From Bacillota bacterium (GTDB taxonomy: Bacteria; Bacillota; Clostridia; Acetivibrionales; JAEXSP01), in contig JAEXSP010000008.1 of the NCBI GenBank assembly GCA_023453795.1, forward strand, positions 1 to 64,000: 64,000 nt of DNA, read 5' to 3'. This document shows, one piece after another, positions 41,907 to 50,947 of this stretch. The first letter of the stretch is position 1. Each line of letters starts with the position of its first letter. Made by a program: the position numbers and the translations under genes. The notes under the pieces are model-generated. The model had not been told where the DNA came from, made no database searches, and saw only the letters and a program-made list of their open reading frames with translations.

Positions 41907-43740
41907 TGCAAACCCCTCCTCCTAAAGCTGCTGCTCCACAGCCCGAACAGTCTGCTCTGCAATTCGGGGTCAGCTCTCCCTCATAAGCCTTTTCCTTTTC
42001 CTTGATAAGGAACTTTTTCGAGACTCCTATATCAATATGATCCCATGGCAAAATCTCTTCTGTGCCCCTTTTTCTGTTTGCGTAGAAGGACGGCTCAAGA
42101 CCCTCTTCTTCAAAAGCCTTCATCCACTCTTCGAATTTAAAATGCTCGCCCCAGCTGTCAAATTTACAGCCCTTTTTCCAGGCATTGACCAACACTTTAC
42201 CTAATCTCCTATCACCCCTCGCGAAAATTCCTTCAAGTAAACTTAATTGTGAGTCATGCCAGTTGTAAGTTATATGTTTGCTTTTAATTTTACTCTTTAA
42301 AAACTTTTGCTTTTCCCTCAGTTCTTCAATCGTATCCTGACCTTCCCATTGGAAAGGTGTAAAGGGCTTGGGTACAAAGGAGGAAGTACTTATGGTTACA
42401 TTCAAGCCCTTACCCCTCTTTTCTTTAGACACCTTCATGTATACGTCCACAACCTTGCTGCCAAGGATGGATATTCCTTCAATATCATCATTGGTTTCTG
42501 TCGGAAGCCCTATCATAAAATAGAGTTTGACTCCGCTCCATCCGCCGTTAAAAGCCATACTGGCCGAATTGATAAGATCATCTTCCGTAACACCCTTGTT
42601 GATTACATCACGAAGCCTTTGAGTCCCTGCCTCGGGAGCAAAGGTAAGACCACTTTTTCTAACCTTCTGTGCCTTCTCCATCAAGTCAAGAGAAAACGAA
42701 TCGATTCTAAGTGAAGGGAGCGACAAATTGACCCTTTTGTCTTCCATCTCCTTAATAAGTTCTTCCGTAAGATCCCCAAGCTTAGTGTAATCACTGGTGC
42801 TTAGGGAGGTCAGAGAAATTTCCTCGTAACCTGTTCTTTCCTGCAGCTTCCTTGCACTTTCCATCAGCCTTGACGGTGATTTTTCCCTTACAGGCCTGTA
42901 TACAAAGCCTGCTTGACAGAACCTGCAGCCCCTGATGCACCCTCTGAACAGTTCAAGCATGATCCTGTCGTGAACGATGTCCGTAAAAGGAACAATCATT
43001 TCTTCGGGATAGAATACTTGATCAAGGTCTTTGATAATCCTTTTTCTAATGACCTTCGGGTAGTCCCCTTTTTTGGGTATCATGCCCCTTATTGTTCCGT
43101 CGGTATTATATTCGATATCATAAAATGCCGGTATATAAACTCCCTCTATAGTTACTATTCTATTCAAAAATTCATCTCTGGATGCATTGTCCTTTTTCCA
43201 TAGTTTATACACATCCATCACTTCGTTGATAATCTCTTCACCTTCACCGATAATAAAAATGTCGATTATGTCGGCAAGAGGCTCAGGATTATATGCACAC
43301 GGCCCTCCTGCGATAACAAACGGGTCCGAAGCTGTCCTGTCTCTGCTAAAAATCGGAATACCCGACAGGTCAAGCATATTAATTATGTTTGTATAACTCA
43401 TTTCATACTGAAGAGTAAAGCCTACAAAATCAAAAGCGTTGACAGAATCACGTGATTCGAGCGCATAAAGCGGAATGCCATTGTCCCTCATTCTTGCTTC
43501 CATATCCACCCAGGGTGCAAAAACTCTCTCGCAGTATGTATCCTTCCTGTCATTCAAAAGGTGGTACAATATTTTCATTCCCAGGTGGGACATCCCTATT
43601 TCATACACATCAGGAAAACAAAAGGCAAAACGGATATCCACATCCTCCGGGTCTTTCTTAATGCTGTTCCACTCATTGCCTGTGTACCTTGACGGTTTTT
43701 CAACACTTATAAGTATCTCGTCGCTTATCTTTAACGTCAT
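41899..43740 (-). CDS. TIGR03960-family B12-binding radical SAM protein
   Basis: A 613-residue enzyme. The N-terminal part resembles a cobalamin-binding domain, followed by the radical SAM TIM barrel with the cluster motif CIRGCRFCQAG near residue 268. The C-terminal Cys-rich tail (CRADCSGCGAAALGGGVC) may bind a second cluster. The substrate is unknown. First gene of the TIGR03960-TIGR03936-rng operon. A dispersed repeat element lies 85 bases upstream. Confidence 0.92.
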   Translation of the reverse strand: MTLKISDEILISVEKPSRYTGNEWNSIKKDPEDVDIRFAFCFPDVYEIGMSHLGMKILYHLLNDRKDTYCERVFAPWVDMEARMRDNGIPLYALESRDSVNAFDFVGFTLQYEMSYTNIINMLDLSGIPIFSRDRTASDPFVIAGGPCAYNPEPLADIIDIFIIGEGEEIINEVMDVYKLWKKDNASRDEFLNRIVTIEGVYIPAFYDIEYNTDGTIRGMIPKKGDYPKVIRKRIIKDLDQVFYPEEMIVPFTDIVHDRIMLELFRGCIRGCRFCQAGFVYRPVREKSPSRLMESARKLQERTGYEEISLTSLSTSDYTKLGDLTEELIKEMEDKRVNLSLPSLRIDSFSLDLMEKAQKVRKSGLTFAPEAGTQRLRDVINKGVTEDDLINSASMAFNGGWSGVKLYFMIGLPTETNDDIEGISILGSKVVDVYMKVSKEKRGKGLNVTISTSSFVPKPFTPFQWEGQDTIEELREKQKFLKSKIKSKHITYNWHDSQLSLLEGIFARGDRRLGKVLVNAWKKGCKFDSWGEHFKFEEWMKAFEEEGLEPSFYANRKRGTEEILPWDHIDIGVSKKFLIKEKEKAYEGELTPNCRADCSGCGAAALGGGVCIE

Positions 43741-43824
43741 AAAATATCTCCATGGGCATTGGCCCGTTTTATTGTATCAAGCTTTACCTTTTATATTACC
43801 CAATCATGAACTAATTAGCAATAT

Positions 43825-43890
43825 ATATAAGTTGAAAATAATTTTTACACTCAACCATCTCGTACTAATTATTTAGTTCAAACTTATATA
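43825..43890. repeat. Dispersed inverted-repeat element, copy B
   Basis: Shares with copy A (38353-38410) the left half ATAAGTTGAAAATAATTT and the right half AATTATTTAGTTCAAA, with a more variable centre. It also has flanking TATATAAG/CTTATATA arms. It lies between pdxA and the radical SAM operon, upstream of the latter. Confidence 0.6.
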
Positions 43891-43899
43891 GATCATTTT

Positions 43900-44907
43900 T
43901 TATGTTTCCGGCATTTGATATTTGAAACCATATATTGCTGCCAAACGTACCGCTTCCTCCATGCTGACCGATCCGGCTACACCTTTTCCAGCTATGTCAA
44001 ACGCAGTTCCATGGTCTACCGAAGTCCTCAAAAACGGCAAGCCGATAGTGAGCGAAATAGTTCTCTCGAAATCGACGGTCTTTGTTGCAATATGCCCCTG
44101 GTCATGATATAGGGATAGAACCGCATCATATTTTCCTGACAGAGCCAGATGAAAAACAGAGTCTGCCGATACAGGCCCCGTAACATCAAGCCCAGCTTCT
44201 CTTGAAGCAATTATTGCCGGCTCGATCTCTGTTGTTTCCTCATCCCCGAAAAGCCCGTGCTCTCCGCTGTGGGGGTTAAGACCTGCTATAGCCATATGTC
44301 TCTTTTCAAGTCCAAGGCTCTTTAAAGCAGCATCACACCGTTTGATATATTCAACCAGTCTTTCTTTTGTAACAAGGCCGCAGGCTTTTCTCAGCGAAAC
44401 ATGCCTTGAAAGGAAAAATACCCTTAGATTTCGCACTTGAAACATTGTAAGAGGATCGCTAACACCCGCTAAATGTTCAAGCATTTCGGTATGTCCGATA
44501 AAATCTATATTTGCGGCCTTAATTGCTTCCTTGTTTATGGGAGTTGTCGCAATGGCGATAATTTTACCTGTATTGGCAAGTTCAACAGCCTTGACAATAT
44601 ACTCATAAGCCGCCTTCCCTGCACAAGCTTGAATTTTGCCGTATTCAACAGTTTCACTGCAAATATTGTCCAATGTAATTAAATCGATGGTTCCATATGT
44701 ATATTTCCCCTCTTTTGGTTCGCTTATAACATTGATTTCCAATCCCGACCCGACAACGCGGTCGATTTTTCTAATCACATCATGGCTGCCTATTACAACC
44801 GGCTTCGAAATATCATATAATTCAGCATTTTTTAAAGCCTTTACTACGATCTCCGGACCTATACCGGCCGGGTCTCCTATAGGTATTCCAATTATCGGTC
44901 TGCTCAT
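43900..44907 (-). CDS. pdxA: PdxA-family 4-phosphate dehydrogenase
   Basis: A 335-residue NAD-dependent, metal-requiring oxidative decarboxylase of the PdxA family. Motifs: IPIGDPAGIGPEIVVKAL, the His ligands in FIGHTEMLEHL and ALYHDQGHIATK-type region (here SLYHDQGHIATKTVDFE), and RTSVDHGTAFDIAGKG. Classical PdxA serves pyridoxal phosphate synthesis, but no pdxJ or other pdx genes are near. Many clostridial stand-alone homologues are predicted to act on D-threonate or D-erythronate 4-phosphate, so the substrate is uncertain. Confidence 0.85.
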   Translation of the reverse strand: MSRPIIGIPIGDPAGIGPEIVVKALKNAELYDISKPVVIGSHDVIRKIDRVVGSGLEINVISEPKEGKYTYGTIDLITLDNICSETVEYGKIQACAGKAAYEYIVKAVELANTGKIIAIATTPINKEAIKAANIDFIGHTEMLEHLAGVSDPLTMFQVRNLRVFFLSRHVSLRKACGLVTKERLVEYIKRCDAALKSLGLEKRHMAIAGLNPHSGEHGLFGDEETTEIEPAIIASREAGLDVTGPVSADSVFHLALSGKYDAVLSLYHDQGHIATKTVDFERTISLTIGLPFLRTSVDHGTAFDIAGKGVAGSVSMEEAVRLAAIYGFKYQMPET

Positions 44908-45027
44908 TTATCAATACTCCTTATAAAGATACCCAAAAGTCTATCTACACTTATTTTATAACATCAAAAGCCAAATAAAAAGGCATGTATAAATTTTCAT
45001 TATGCATTTATAAGAAATCATAATTTG

Positions 45028-45061
45028 TTTTTATACTTTGTTCATACTACAATTATAGTAT
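45028..45061 (+). promoter_or_regulatory. yeiH promoter with palindromic site
   Basis: A possible promoter is TTGTTT, 17-bp spacer, TACAAT. Overlapping its -10, positions 45044-45061 form an 18-bp palindrome, ATACTA-CAATTA-TAGTAT, with one imperfect pair, 15 bases before the start codon. It could bind a dimeric regulator; YeiH genes are often LysR-controlled but no regulator gene is adjacent. Confidence 0.4.
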
Positions 45062-45076
45062 ATTAAGGAGGAGCAT

Positions 45077-46084
45077 ATGAACTGGATTAAAAAGAATTCA
45101 CCCGGAATACTGCTTTCATTCATATTGGCACTTATAGCCCTTTGGCTTGGCAACAAGTTCCCGATAATAGGCGGCCCTGTATTTGGAATAGTCTTCGGGA
45201 TCATAATCAATAATACATCAGGTAAACCGGCCTGGACGGAAAATGGAGTAAAGTTCACATCCAAAAAGATTCTCCAATGGGCTATCATTGTCCTTGGAGC
45301 CACGCTCAGTCTTACCAAGGTATGGCAAACAGGACTTGAGTCCCTCACCGTCATGCTGTTTACATTGTCATTTGCCTTTATTTCGGCTTATGCCTTCGGA
45401 AGGCTTATGAAAATACCATTCAATATGACAAGCTTGATAGGCGTAGGAACTGCAATATGTGGAGGATCGGCCATTGCAGCGGTATCGCCGATTATTGAAG
45501 CAGAAGAAATGGAGGTTGCCTATTCAATATCAACAATTTTCTTCTTTAACATCCTTGCCGTATTGATTTTTCCGCCTTTAGGCCATATGCTTGGGTTTTC
45601 CGATAAAGCTTTCGGGTTGTGGGCCGGAACTGCAATCAACGATACATCATCAGTTGTTGCTGCCAGTTATGCCTTCAGCGGTCCTGCAGGTAATTTCGCA
45701 ACAATCGTCAAGCTTACAAGAACAACAATGATAATTCCGATATCACTGATCTTTGCAGCCGTTATGGCAATTAGAAAGAAAAAAGCTGCAAGCAATGCAG
45801 GTACAGTTAATTATAGTTTTAAGAGCATTTTCCCGTGGTTCATTCTTGGATTTCTGGGTACATCACTGCTGAATACATTAGGTGTATTCAATAATACTAC
45901 AGTTACTATCTTATCAGACTTGGGAAAATTCATGATTATCCTGGCCTTAACAGCAGTAGGCTTAAGTGCGGATTTCAAAAAAATGCTTAAAACCGGGTTG
46001 AAACCTTTATTTTTGGGCCTTATAGTTTGGTTTGTTGTTACTATGGTCAGCATAGGTGTACAATTTATTACAGGGCAGGTATAG
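45077..46084 (+). CDS. YeiH/YadS-type putative sulfate exporter family membrane protein
   Basis: A 335-residue protein with about ten transmembrane helices, matching the Cons_hypoth698/YeiH family. Landmark segments are IGVGTAICGGSAIAAVSPII and LWAGTAINDTSSVVAASYAF, repeated inverted halves as in secondary transporters. The family is annotated as putative sulfate or sulfur-compound exporter but transport substrates are poorly established. AAGGAGGAG precedes the ATG. Single gene. Confidence 0.88.
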   Translation: MNWIKKNSPGILLSFILALIALWLGNKFPIIGGPVFGIVFGIIINNTSGKPAWTENGVKFTSKKILQWAIIVLGATLSLTKVWQTGLESLTVMLFTLSFAFISAYAFGRLMKIPFNMTSLIGVGTAICGGSAIAAVSPIIEAEEMEVAYSISTIFFFNILAVLIFPPLGHMLGFSDKAFGLWAGTAINDTSSVVAASYAFSGPAGNFATIVKLTRTTMIIPISLIFAAVMAIRKKKAASNAGTVNYSFKSIFPWFILGFLGTSLLNTLGVFNNTTVTILSDLGKFMIILALTAVGLSADFKKMLKTGLKPLFLGLIVWFVVTMVSIGVQFITGQV

Positions 46085-46169
46085 GGTCCTAAAACAGCAT
46101 ATTACCCCTTTTGAGTAGGATAAAGGTATGGTATAAACTCAAATGGCTAATTTTGAATGTAAAAAAAAC

Positions 46170-46198
46170 TTGAGATTTTTCACGCTATGCCTTATAAT
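46170..46198 (+). promoter_or_regulatory. Promoter of tRNA-Pro
   Basis: TTGAGA (46170-46175), exact 17-bp spacer, TATAAT (46193-46198); start expected near 46205, about 33 bases before the tRNA. Confidence 0.8.
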
Positions 46199-46237
46199 AT
46201 ATATCGTCGCTTTAAACGACACATAAAATTAATAAAT

Positions 46238-46314
46238 CGGGGTGTGGCTCAGCTTGGTAGAGCGCTTGGTTCGGGACCAAGAGGCCGGAGGTTCAAATCC
46301 TCTCACTCCGACCA
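46238..46314 (+). tRNA. tRNA-Pro (anticodon CGG)
   Basis: Acceptor CGGGGTG/CACTCCG (one G-U), D-arm GCTC...GAGC, anticodon stem CTTGG/CCAAG with loop TTCGGGA giving CGG, T-loop TTCAAAT and encoded ACCA. It decodes CCG. Single tRNA transcript with its own promoter and terminator. Confidence 0.97.
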
Positions 46315-46352
46315 AAAAACAAGGGTTTGCAATTGCAAACCCTTGTTTTTTA
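46315..46352 (+). terminator. tRNA-Pro terminator
   Basis: A 14-bp perfect self-complementary stem (ACAAGGGTTTGCAA and its complement) directly after the CCA, followed by TTTTTTAT. Confidence 0.92.
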
Positions 46353-46379
46353 TATTAAATCTTTCACAAATGCGACAGA

Positions 46380-46683
46380 GAACCGTCCCCCGACATGTAT
46401 ACGTCCGTGAGATCTCCCCAGGTAAGAACGCAGTCTTTCCCTCCATATATCTGTCACATTTACACCATAGACTTCTGAGTAGTTTAGGGCTTTGGCTTGT
46501 TGCGCAGCCTTACCCAGCCTATATATGCCTGATGTGATTTCTATTCGTCAGACCGGAAGTTTGCCGCCAGCTTCCTTCAGATTCCACCTCGCAGTGGACA
46601 CCTTTGCTCTTGGCTATGTGCTTGGCACTACTAACCCGCACTCGGGACTTTCACCCGTTAGACTGCGCCCATGCTGGGCGCAC
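46380..46683 (-). mobile_element. Group II intron remnant, 5' domains, no ORF
   Basis: On the minus strand the sequence begins GTGCGCCCAGCATGGGCGCA at 46683, the typical 5' end of one bacterial group II intron type. It continues with GGGTGAAAGTCCC, GAGGTGGAATCTGAAGGAAG, CTGGCGGCAAACTTCCGGTC and CCTGGGGAGATCTCACGG, all hallmark domain I and downstream segments. No reverse-transcriptase ORF and no convincing domain V/VI follow, so the 3' part is lost, ending near 46380 beside GGGGACGGTTCTCTGTC. It starts right after the terminator of the large secreted-protein gene, the kind of site that class C introns prefer. Protein-like frames inside it are artefacts of the ribozyme sequence. Confidence 0.75.
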
Positions 46684-46690
46684 ACAAAAC

Positions 46691-46717
46691 AGCGGCTTTC
46701 AGAAAATGAAGGCCGCT
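46691..46717 (-). terminator. Terminator of the large secreted-protein gene
   Basis: Stem AGCGGC/GCCGCT extended by TTC/GAA, followed leftward by GTTTTGT and then the intron 5' end. It lies 57 bases past the stop codon at 46774. Confidence 0.7.
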
Positions 46718-46773
46718 AATTTCATGTTTGGATTATAACAGTTAATTGGAAAGCATCGCCTACATTATGTCCC

Positions 46774-49647
46774 TTATTTATTATAATAGGTACCGCTGCC
46801 TGTCTTTTCAACCTCATATTCCACTCCTGTCAGGAAGTGTGATACTCCTTGCACCTTCCGCAAAGTTGCCCCTTCATAACTGATAGTTGCATCAGCAATA
46901 AGGTCATATGTTGTCAGATAGTAATCGCCCGGGGCTACGTAATATACAGGTTTTTCCCCTGCATCATTGTAATCGGCTTTAATGTTTTTCTTCCATTGAT
47001 CCTTGTTTTTACTGAATGATGGAATTGATCCATTTTCTCTTATTCCTTTTAGAAGGATGTCCTCAAAGCTCAACCTACCGCTTTTTGAACTAATTGTATT
47101 CTTATTCAGTACTGAGTTCTGCGTAACAGTGCCTGTTGAACCCGAAGTAGATTTTGATTTTGTAAACCTGTAAGTATACATTGCATAATCACAGGTTTGT
47201 CCCTCTCCAACCTTGAATAGCTTAAGATTCTTAATCTTCATGGTTTTCTTATTAGGTATTTCATAAAACTCCAACATACCATTATTTCCCAGCCTGCTTG
47301 CACCGAAATACATTGACAGTTTTACAGGAAGAGCAGCCACTTTGTTCCCTCGGGTATTGTTCGTAAGCACCTTGAGGAAAACGTATTCGTCTATACTATC
47401 GGCAAAAATGAACTGATGCTGTGGATTATTTGATACATTAGGCCATTTGAAATCACGTTTTACAACTGGTTGAACATTCAATTCAAGCCCGCATGAAGCC
47501 TCAGGCATAATTGTATCCTTGATGCTGAACCCATCAGACACAATTACAACTTCAAATTTATCTTTTGGTTTAATTCCAGCAAAAGCTCCCTTGTATTTTC
47601 CCATGCTGTTGCACTTGAAATAAAGTGTTTTGTCACCGCTTCCATGTTTGGTTACTGCAACATCGCCTTCATAGTTCAAGAATATTGGCGTTCCTGTTAC
47701 AGAATCCTTTCCGGTCTGAACAGCGCCTATGGAACCCGAAACTGAGTCTTCGAAGAAATCCGCATATTCAAAATTTGATATGGATACGTGGAATGGAAAT
47801 GTAGTCGGCAGTTCCTCACTGTAGAATTTTTTATCTTCACCATCGTCTATCATTATAGAAACAGTATCATCTTTTCTCATATCACAGACTGATTTATCAA
47901 AATCAACGACGAAGTTTCCTTCATTGTCTGTTGGTTTTGTATATGATTTTTTCACTACTTCCCCGGTTTTGACGAGAACAGTTATTTCCTTATTACGACA
48001 TGGTATTACAGGATTATCCATATCCTTTGTCAGTAGTTCAATTTTGCCTGTAACAAGATCCCTGTAAGCACACCGCTCATTAATAGTCATCCTGTAAGAT
48101 CCGGTATCTTTCTTCCGCTTTGTATATAGGTCCCACTTGCTGTCCAGCAGTGTCAGTTCTTTTGATAACAGCGATACGTAGGCTAGAACAGCTGCATCAA
48201 CGTCGACTTCTATATATCCGTCTCCGGGCTTTTTACAACCGATTGCCCCACCGAGCCTAAGTTCTGCTTTTACCAGATCGATTCCCATTATATTAACCTG
48301 CATAACCGGGCCGATGCCGAGTGAACCGTTGAATGATCCCTGAAAATTGTCTTCAATATTTACGTACGGATCTGCATCTATATATGGGCGTATGTATGTT
48401 GGAACACCAAAAAATGTACCTCCCGAGATTCCCGCCTCAACCCCCAATCCTTCCTCAATGGCCAATTCCAGAATAAATTCCCCACTTATTTGAGCCACAA
48501 GGAACAAACCCGCTTTTACACTGCCAACCCCGAAGGGTATATCCAATGCAACTATCGGAATATAAACTTCTTCATTAAGACTGGATACCGCCTTGAGATG
48601 TACATCTATCTCTTCTGCGCAGGTTATTCCGAATTTATACCCGTCAAATGCCGAATAATCTCCCACTATATCAATCCCGCCTATTTTCAGGCTTCCACCA
48701 AGTCTAACATCAATCCTTCTCCCATCCGAACTGCTATAACCGGGTAATGCCGTATCGGGAAACTTAAACTCCAGACAGTAGCCATCGTCAATACCTGCAA
48801 CCATATTGTTTGAGGTTAACGCCATATGGTTGTCTATATTTGATACATTTTCTTTTCTTAATTCTTTTTTGGAAAGAAAGGTTTTATCTGATAATATAGA
48901 CTTGCCTGAAGCAACCTGCGAAAGACTTTTTGCTAAAACATTGTTTTGATCTTTTATTCCAGGTATTAGAGATGTGATTCCGGAAGCCTTAACTTGTATA
49001 AGCGGTTTAAGACCCTTTGCATTTATACTTTTCTTAAGGAACGGGCTTACGGAAGCTTTTTTATATGGAACAGCATAACGTTCAATATTTCCCTCCTGCA
49101 AATGAAGTCTCTCTTCGGGTATTTCAAATTCCTCAAACAGTTCGTCCATGCTGGGGTTGTCAACATCTACAACTCCGTTTTGACCAGTTCTGGAACTGAT
49201 TTTTACAGCCTTTCTTGAAGCTGTATCAACATATATGGTCCCACCCGGTACAATTTTATTTTTTATGCCCAGTTTCGAAGAAATATCGGCTGCAGTTGAG
49301 TTTTTATTCAGGAAGGAGAGCGTATTGGAAGCAAGTTTTTTTACATTCGGAGTAAACTTATACTTTACTTTTGAAAACGATGTTTTGGGTAGGTTTCTGT
49401 CACCTGAATATTTCAAATTTTTTGAAGAAAAAAGAGATTCCAGACCCAATTTCTTCGTAATAAACCGGTTAGTCATTTTGAGCTGTTCCTTTTTTTCATC
49501 CAAATCCTTATACGGGCTCAGCTTTATAACATTTGTAGATGATATTTTAATCTCTGCAGCACTTGCCGCATTTGTAACCGGTACTGGAATCAAACCCATC
49601 GAGACAATAGCTAATATTAATACTATTGATAGAAATGTACGGTTCAT
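46774..49647 (-). CDS. Large secreted protein, unknown
   Basis: A 957-residue exported protein with a signal peptide (residues 1-28, cleavage after TNAASA). Residues 30-300 are Lys/Ser-rich and helical. The middle (about 320-540) is beta-rich with many glycines (VGSVKAGLFLVAQISGEFIL, VEAGISGGTFFGVPTYIRPY, GSFNGSLGIGPVMQVNIMGI). The C-terminal 400 residues look like beta-sandwich modules, including one like a carboxypeptidase-regulatory fold (VLVKTGEVVKKSYTKPTDNEGNFVVDFDK). There is no sortase motif, SLH or dockerin. I do not recognise the family. AAAGGAG precedes the ATG. Confidence 0.6.
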   Translation of the reverse strand: MNRTFLSIVLILAIVSMGLIPVPVTNAASAAEIKISSTNVIKLSPYKDLDEKKEQLKMTNRFITKKLGLESLFSSKNLKYSGDRNLPKTSFSKVKYKFTPNVKKLASNTLSFLNKNSTAADISSKLGIKNKIVPGGTIYVDTASRKAVKISSRTGQNGVVDVDNPSMDELFEEFEIPEERLHLQEGNIERYAVPYKKASVSPFLKKSINAKGLKPLIQVKASGITSLIPGIKDQNNVLAKSLSQVASGKSILSDKTFLSKKELRKENVSNIDNHMALTSNNMVAGIDDGYCLEFKFPDTALPGYSSSDGRRIDVRLGGSLKIGGIDIVGDYSAFDGYKFGITCAEEIDVHLKAVSSLNEEVYIPIVALDIPFGVGSVKAGLFLVAQISGEFILELAIEEGLGVEAGISGGTFFGVPTYIRPYIDADPYVNIEDNFQGSFNGSLGIGPVMQVNIMGIDLVKAELRLGGAIGCKKPGDGYIEVDVDAAVLAYVSLLSKELTLLDSKWDLYTKRKKDTGSYRMTINERCAYRDLVTGKIELLTKDMDNPVIPCRNKEITVLVKTGEVVKKSYTKPTDNEGNFVVDFDKSVCDMRKDDTVSIMIDDGEDKKFYSEELPTTFPFHVSISNFEYADFFEDSVSGSIGAVQTGKDSVTGTPIFLNYEGDVAVTKHGSGDKTLYFKCNSMGKYKGAFAGIKPKDKFEVVIVSDGFSIKDTIMPEASCGLELNVQPVVKRDFKWPNVSNNPQHQFIFADSIDEYVFLKVLTNNTRGNKVAALPVKLSMYFGASRLGNNGMLEFYEIPNKKTMKIKNLKLFKVGEGQTCDYAMYTYRFTKSKSTSGSTGTVTQNSVLNKNTISSKSGRLSFEDILLKGIRENGSIPSFSKNKDQWKKNIKADYNDAGEKPVYYVAPGDYYLTTYDLIADATISYEGATLRKVQGVSHFLTGVEYEVEKTGSGTYYNK

Positions 49648-50070
49648 TGGAATTCTCCTTTCAATTCTTATGAAACAGACTTATTAGCATAATTATATCA
49701 CATGGTAACTTATGGTATGCAATGATTTTTATGGAATGAAGTGTGTATAGGTTCAAATTTAATATGTTTTGTAAAAGTTGCTATCTATATAGGTTGCATA
49801 GAAGGGAAGAAATGTGCAGAAGATTTTGTTTTGAGTTATCTACTGAAAACAGTCCTACTATTAGCTCTTTATCCAATAATCTTTTTGAATATAAATTTTT
49901 TCGTAGTAATCAGCACTGCTGCGGCCTACGAATTTTTCTTAATATGACAAGGCCACTTTTTCAGTGGCCTCACAAATTGCAAATCCTTTTTTTATCCATT
50001 TTTCGGGAGTTGAAGCAACTACCCTTGTCATTACGTTTATAAATTAACATTTATTACTTGATACGCTTCC
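49648..50070. other. Intergenic region with a hairpin
   Basis: About 420 bases. Positions 49950-49970 form a perfect 8-bp stem AGGCCACT/AGTGGCCT with a five-base loop but no T-run on either strand. Two overlapping open frames on the plus strand (49741-50042) lack ribosome sites and recognisable similarity, so I do not call them genes. The rest is AT-rich. Confidence 0.4.
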
Positions 50071-50856
50071 CTACAGATCGTCTATCGGGGGTTCATGGTA
50101 TAGCCAATTCATCTCACTGTCGATCATAAACTGATTGGGCCAGTCTATTTTATTCTCCTCTATTCCAATATAACCCAAAAGGGTATCAACTAGTAGTTGT
50201 GCTGAAGCTAACGATGGATTTTCGGAAAAGCTATATAACAAGTCCTCAAATTTATCAGGTTTCTTTTCTGCCTTTTTCAATTCTTCGAGAAGCCACTTAT
50301 GGTATGGAAAAAGCATCTCATTTTCATTCAAAACCGTTCGAGAAGCAAAAAGGATAATTTTCTGCGAAGACAGATATACCAGATACTTGTTCTTCTTGAG
50401 TTCCGCCTGGCTCATATACCATTTCCATGCTAATAATTGACAGGCAAATCTGAATTGCCGCTCAGCTTTTTTTTCCTGAGGGAATCTGCAAATTTCATTC
50501 AAAACACTGTAAATTTCATTATTATTTGAAGTAAGCACATGTGCATCCTTGAAAGCATACCTCGATGCATCGCTTCCTTTTTCTGCAATCTCATGTAATA
50601 ATTCGATATTTGTTATTTTGCAGTCAATATACCCACCCTCATAATTACATATATCCCATAAGCTAAAAGCTAATTGATTCTCACGTTTTCTTCTTTCATA
50701 TTCAGTATTATCAACTACAAGAATGATGTCAATGTCGGAGTCCGGTTTTGCATATCCATGGGCTAATGAACCTGTCAGTAATATGGCAATAACATATGAA
50801 TTCTGCTTATACAGCTTCATAAATTGTTCAATGGCTTCTTTATGGTGTTGTTCCAT
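50071..50856 (-). CDS. Nucleotidyltransferase-domain protein
   Basis: A 261-residue protein of the polymerase-beta nucleotidyltransferase fold. The motif LLTGSLAHGYAKPDSDIDIILV (residues about 25-47) has the G-S and D-x-D metal residues. The C-terminal helical domain resembles those of aminoglycoside adenylyltransferase-like or kanamycin-nucleotidyltransferase-like proteins. The target may be a small molecule or, as for MNT proteins, another protein or RNA, but no HEPN partner is adjacent. AGGAGG lies upstream, about 13 bases from the ATG. Confidence 0.72.
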   Translation of the reverse strand: MEQHHKEAIEQFMKLYKQNSYVIAILLTGSLAHGYAKPDSDIDIILVVDNTEYERRKRENQLAFSLWDICNYEGGYIDCKITNIELLHEIAEKGSDASRYAFKDAHVLTSNNNEIYSVLNEICRFPQEKKAERQFRFACQLLAWKWYMSQAELKKNKYLVYLSSQKIILFASRTVLNENEMLFPYHKWLLEELKKAEKKPDKFEDLLYSFSENPSLASAQLLVDTLLGYIGIEENKIDWPNQFMIDSEMNWLYHEPPIDDL

Positions 50857-50947
50857 TACTTGACCTCGACCTCCTAAAAAATTGTTACTCTCGGAGTTGT
50901 TTTTCTATGTTAAAGTTCTTTCTGTCATTTGGAAGGTGCTGTCGCTT

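Noticed and set aside
46187..46719. Plus-strand open frames across tRNA-Pro and the following region
   Set aside because: The first covers a tRNA gene and its terminator; the second is translation of the group II intron remnant on its antisense strand.
49741..50042. Two overlapping plus-strand open frames
   Set aside because: No ribosome sites, no recognisable motifs, and composition typical of AT-rich intergenic DNA.
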